Source: Sphaeroforma sirkka (taxonomy: Eukaryota; Opisthokonta; Ichthyosporea; Ichthyophonida). From it: a stretch of 27,500 nt of DNA. Positions 19,098 to 27,500 of the stretch are shown here, piece by piece. The stretch is from NCBI GenBank assembly GCA_001586965.3, contig LUCW03000211.1, positions 1-27,500 of the forward strand, in the 5' to 3' direction. The first letter of the stretch is position 1; each line of letters opens with the position of its first letter. A model generated the notes under the pieces. The model was given only the letters and a program-made list of their open reading frames with translations. It did not search any database and was not told the DNA's origin. The position numbers and the translations under genes were made by a program.

Positions 19098-19383
19098 GGT
19101 CTTTGAGATTGTAGTCAATGGTAGATACCCCTTGCATGTTCCTGAGATTCGATCACCACTTAAGTGGCTATGCACCTACGATATGAAGCGTCCGATGTAT
19201 AGCAAGGGTATTTAAATATCCAGGTACACAAGAGAGGGGAACTTTACGATACGAGTCTATGAGAAGCCATAGCCTCCTGCTGTAAATAGAACGAGAAGCA
19301 AGAATGAAAAACCCAAAAGGCCTAAACTCAAAAATAACAAAACTCTAAAACCCTACAAAAAGGCGCCCAAATGATCGTGTGGC

Positions 19384-19395
19384 TTTTTGGCGGGC
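19384..19395 (+). promoter_or_regulatory. E2F/DP-like site
   Basis: TTTTTGGCGGGC fits the E2F family core TTTSSCGC except at its last base (TTTGGCGG) and is close to TTTGGCGGGAA-type sites of S-phase genes. It lies in the GC-richer core, 409 bp from the UNG start and 287 bp from the RAD51B start. Both genes are of a kind often induced at G1/S. A single short match can be chance; position and gene context raise its likelihood. Confidence 0.45.
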
Positions 19396-19425
19396 TTATA
19401 GTTTGTACCGACGGGCCACACCGCG

Positions 19426-19439
19426 ACCGTCGCGACGGT
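19426..19439. promoter_or_regulatory. 14-bp perfect palindrome in divergent promoter
   Basis: ACCGTCGCGACGGT reads the same on both strands and has three CpG steps, striking in this AT-rich region. It lies 30 bp from the E2F-like site. A smaller inverted pair, GTGTGGC (19377-19383) and GCCACAC (19415-19421), brackets the E2F-like site. A dimeric factor site is possible; no specific factor is recognised. Confidence 0.5.
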
Positions 19440-19803
19440 ATGGAAAAATGGATGTTGATATTATTCAAGCAAGTTAAAGAAGCTTGCTGCAATATACTTC
19501 GATGACAACAGGTATATAAATATTAGAATACATAGCAGGGATCCTATGGGCGTAGGTTGCTAGAGTATATGTTTATATGATACACGCACGCACATGCACA
19601 CATATGGATATATTAAATTACAGTGGGCAGACTCTTTCAATTTCACGCACATTTGCATGCAATCGCCAACAAGTAAATAACTGGCCAGCCTATTTGTGAT
19701 ATTGGTCATCACCTGACGCTACATCTGCGTATAATAGTGCAAATACGGAAAGGAGAAGTATTGAACCAGTACTTTATTGTTAGATACGGAAGTGTAAGTA
19801 AAA

Positions 19804-23843
<4,040 letters not shown>

Positions 23844-23941
23844 GTATGTCACTGCATTCGATATTGTGTGCACATCAGACTCTACCATACGTGTCTACAC
23901 TCCCATACAATCGCCCAGCCTTGCCTTCCCCAATTATTGGT

Positions 23942-24072
23942 GTTCGTAGTGTTCGACTTGTTGTTTGTTCGTAGAGTTGGTGCATGTTGTTTGTTCGTAG
24001 AGTTGGTACATGTTGTCTGTTCGTAGTGTTGGCACATTTTGTTTGTTCGTAGTGTTGGTACATGTTGTTTCA
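23942..24072. repeat. 26-bp minisatellite, 5 copies, in UNG intron 5
   Basis: GTTCGTAGAGTTGGTACATG followed by TTGTTT recurs at 23942 (diverged), 23967, 23993, 24019 and 24045; the last four are at an exact 26-bp period. Minus-strand frames rich in Thr-Asn-Lys-Gln are artefacts. Confidence 0.93.
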
Positions 24073-24589
24073 CCTATGTTTAGTGTTCCGTTAATCCATC
24101 CTCTGTCGCGTGCTGGGTGTACAGCTTTGAGTACATACACGCGCAATGGATCTATGCGTTACCCTAGTGTACTCAGCGGCATCACCTCATCGTATTAAAC
24201 CAGTGCACAAAAGATTCTTGCAAGAAGACATAGTCCCCATTCTTGTACCATGGGCCTATCTGCGCATGAGCTCCTCAGCAGACAGTCACTACAGTGTACT
24301 ATCCTCAATGGTCAATCATGGTTGTACGTACGAAACAGTGCAGTTACCCGAGTTAGCATACATGTACACTGTTAGTTGAACTGTGTGGAGATGTATTCAG
24401 TCGGCATAAGCCGACGTACGTGTATGTACATATTGTCGCCATCCATGTACAAGGTGCCAGTCTAACCACACGTATATGTATACAGTCGACATCCGACTTA
24501 TAAGATTCTGTTGTGCTCGCGAATGTGCCTCTCCATTTGTGCAGCACACACATCGCGTTGTACGACCACATGTGTATTACACAACGCGC
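24073..24589. other. Unique part of UNG intron 5
   Basis: About 500 bp of non-repetitive sequence. A 77-codon plus frame at 24146-24379 (starts MDLCVTLVYS) has no recognised domain and does not match the missing part of UNG. A small perfect hairpin GTCGGC-ATAA-GCCGAC lies at 24400-24415. I see no exon I can support. Confidence 0.5.
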
Positions 24590-27500
24590 AAACCACAACC
24601 CACAACCCACAAGTTACAACCCACAAACCACAACCCACAACCCACACACCACACACACACCACAAAAATACAAACCACAAATTACAAAACACGACCCAAA
24701 AACCACAACTCACAAAATACAAACCAAAAACCACAAACCGCAAAATACAATCCAAAAGCCACAAGCTATAAACTGCAATCCATAAACCACAAACCACAAA
24801 ACCACAAACACACACACCTAAAAAATACAAAACCACAAACTACAAAACACGACGTTAAAACCACAACCCACAAAATACAAACCAAAAAAAACCACAAACT
24901 GCAAAATACAATCCAAAAGCTACAAGCTATAAACTGTAATCCATAAACCACAAACCACAAACCACAAACCATTACTAACACCACAAAATACAAACAAAAA
25001 ACCACAAACTGCAAAATATAATCCAAAAGCCACAAGCTATAAACCGCAATCCATAAAACCACAAACCACAAAATACAAACCACAAACTACAAAACACACC
25101 TAAAAACCACAACCCACAAAAGACAAAACCAAAAAACCACAAACCGCAAATACAATCCAAAAGCCACAAGCTATAAACTGCAATCCATAAACCACAAACC
25201 ACAAACCACAAACCACACACCACAAAATACAAACCAAAACCACAAACCGCAAAATACAATCCAAAAGCCACAAGCTATAAACCGCAATCCATAAACCACA
25301 AACCACAAAATACAAACCACAAACTACAAAACACGACCCAAAACCCAAAAAACCACAAACTGCAAAATACAATCCAAAAGCTACAAGCTATAAACTGCAA
25401 TCCATAAACCACAAACCACAAACCACAAACCACACACCACAAAAATACAAAACCAAAAACCACAAACTGCAAAATACAATCCAAAAGCCACAAGCTATAA
25501 ACTGCAATCCATAAACCACAAACCACAAAATACAAACCACAAACTACAAAACACGACCCTTAAAACCACAACCCACAAAAAGACAAAACCAAAACCACAA
25601 ACCGCAAAATACAATCCAAAAGCCACAAGCTATAAAACCGTAATCCAGAAACCACAAACCACAAAATACAAACCACAAACTACAAAACACGACCTAAAAA
25701 AACCACAACCCACAAAAAGACAAACCAAAACCACAAACCGCAAAATATAATCCAAAGCCACAAGCTATAAACTGCAATCCATAAACCATAAACCACAAAC
25801 CACAAACCACACACCACAAAATACAAACCAAAACCACAAACTGCAAAATACAATCCAAAAGCCACAAGCTATAAACCGCAATCCATAAACCACAAACCAC
25901 AAAATACAAACCACAAACTACAAAACACGACCCACAAACCACAACCCACAAAAAAGATAAAACCAAAACCACAAACTGCAAAATACAATCCAAAAGCCAC
26001 AAGCTATAAACCGCAATCCAGAAACCACAAACCACAAAATACAAACCACAAACTACAAAACACGACCCAAAAACCACAACCCACAAAAGACAAACCAAAA
26101 ACCACAAACCGCAAAATACAATCCAAAAGCCACAAGCTATAAACCGCAATCCATAAACCACAAACCACAAACCACACACCACAAAATACAAACCAAAACC
26201 ACAAACCGCAAAATATAATCAAAAAGCCACAAGCTATAAACTGCAATCCATAAACCACAAACCACAAAATACAAAACCACAAACTACAAAACACGACCCA
26301 AAACCACACACCACAAAATACAAACCAAAAAACCACAAACCGCAAAATACAATCCAAAGCCACAAGCTATAAACTGCAATCCATAAACCACAAACCACAA
26401 ACCACAAACCACACACCACAAAATACAAAACAAAAAAAACCACAAACTGCAAAATACAATCCAAAAGCCACAAGCTATAAACTGCAATCCATAAACCACA
26501 AACCACAAAATACAAACCACAAACTACAAACACGACGACCAAAAACCACAACCCCACAAAAGACAAAACAAAACCACAAACCGCAAAATACAATCCAAAA
26601 GCCACAAGCTATAAACCGCAATCCATAAACCACAAACCAAAAACCACAAACCGCAAAATACAATCCAAAAGCCACAAGCTATAAACCGCAATCCATAAAC
26701 CACAAACCACAAAATACAAACCACAAACTACAAACACGACCTAAAAAACCACAACCCACAAAAGAGACAAACCAAAAACCACAAACTGCAAAATACAATC
26801 CAAAAGCCACAAGCTATAAACTGCAATCCATAAACCTACAAACCACAAACCACAAACCATATAAATACAATCCAAAAGCTACAAGCTGTAAACCACAATC
26901 TATAAACCACAAACCACAAACCACAAATTACCCACCAAAAACATCAAACTATGAACCCTAAACTCTAAACTGCAAACCATAAACCACAAGCTACAAATCA
27001 CTACCCAAAAATATCAAACTATAAACCCTAAACCCTAGACTACGAAGCATAAACGACAAACTATAAACCACAATCCACAATCCATAAACCACAATCCATT
27101 TACCATAAACCACAAACCACAAACCACAAACCACAAACCACGGACCACAAAATACAAACCAAAAAAAACCACAAACTGCAAAATACAATCCAAAAGCTAC
27201 AAGCTATAAACTGCAATCCATAAACTACAAACCACAAAATACAAACTACAAACTACAAAACACGACCCAAAAAAACTACAACCCACAAAAGACAAAACTA
27301 AAAAACCACAAACTGCAAAATACAATCCAAAAGCCACAAGCTATAAACTGCAATCCATAAACTACAAACCACAAACACAAAAACCACACACCACAAAATA
27401 CAAACCAAAAAAACCACAAACTGCAAAATACAATCCAAAAGCTACAAGCTATAAACTGCAATCCATAAACCACAAACCACAAAATACAAACCACAAACTA
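24590..27500. repeat. C/A-rich, G-poor minisatellite array with complex unit, runs off the window
   Basis: Built from words such as CCACAAA, CATAAACCACAAACC and TACAAACC. A conserved core of about 70 bp (CTGCAAAATACAATCC, AAAAGCCACAAGCTATAAAC, TGCAATCCATAAACC) recurs at 24751, 24912, 25022, 25156, 25260, 25373, 25480, 25615, 25751, 25854, 25989, 26122 and on. Spacing is mostly near 105 or near 135 bp, depending on whether the linker has the short CCACACACCACAAAATAC form or the long form with AAACTACAAAACACGACC. A degenerate zone at about 26920-27070 contains AAACCCTAAACCCTAGAC. The plus strand has very little G. Overlapping minus-strand frames (up to 165 codons, Trp/Phe/Val/Cys-rich) come from the lack of stop words, not from genes. 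Confidence 0.95.

Larger units (their letters stand above)
19098..19803. promoter_or_regulatory. Divergent RAD51B/UNG promoter region
   Basis: 706 bp separate the two start codons, which point away from each other. The region is unique sequence, with a GC-richer core (about 19361-19440) inside AT-rich flanks, and must hold the promoter and leader of both genes unless transcripts begin further inside. I see no clear TATA box fixed in position for either gene. The E2F-like site and the palindrome in the core are listed separately. Function is inferred from geometry. Confidence 0.7.

Noticed and set aside
19098-19175. In-frame upstream ATG of RAD51B at 19175
   Set aside because: The added 26 residues match nothing, and the family start pattern fits the ATG at 19097.
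24146-24379. 77-codon plus-strand frame as the next UNG exon
   Set aside because: It lacks the expected G-L-x-FSV, LLNAVLTV-like or HPSPLS-like segments and has no fitting acceptor in phase.
24498-27494. Many overlapping minus-strand frames rich in Trp, Phe, Val and Cys, up to 165 codons, resembling membrane proteins
   Set aside because: The C/A-rich repeat yields few stops on the minus strand in any frame; frames shift with each linker indel and share no protein-level conservation.

Overview
Nuclear DNA of a eukaryote, probably a protist. The window carries spliced genes with canonical GT-AG introns, large AT-rich satellite DNA, long (TA)n tracts and several minisatellites. The gene set (a RAD51B-type recombinase, a nuclear-type uracil-DNA glycosylase with a PCNA-binding N-terminus, and an LDAH-type lipid-droplet hydrolase) fits an opisthokont-like lineage such as a unicellular holozoan. 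That placement is inference; the sequence does not prove the species.

Layout. 1-12470: one AT-rich satellite of about 50-bp monomers, roughly 250 copies, with A/B dimer alternation and longer repeated blocks. 12471-12850: decayed edge monomers. 13248-13433 (-): first coding exon of an LDAH homologue; its next exon is not visible, so the satellite lies in its first intron or cuts the gene. 14637-19097 (-): RAD51B homologue, three solid exons and one tentative last exon. 19098-19803: short divergent promoter with an E2F-like site and a 14-bp perfect palindrome. 19804 to beyond the right edge (+): UNG homologue, five exons visible up to the catalytic GQDPYH segment; the rest lies past 27500. Its introns hold (TA)n tracts, a 27-bp TTTAGGG-like minisatellite (21800-23030), a 26-bp minisatellite (23942-24072) and a C/A-rich, G-poor array (about 24590-27500).

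RAD51B (homologous recombination, replication-fork repair) and UNG (base excision repair of uracil) are head to head, with 706 bp between their start codons, so shared S-phase control is plausible. Nearly every intron in the window contains a tandem array, while the exons keep clean reading frames. I found no RNA gene, CRISPR array, transposon or viral relic, and nothing that convincingly makes a new biological system. The strongest observations concern gene architecture and repeat organisation.
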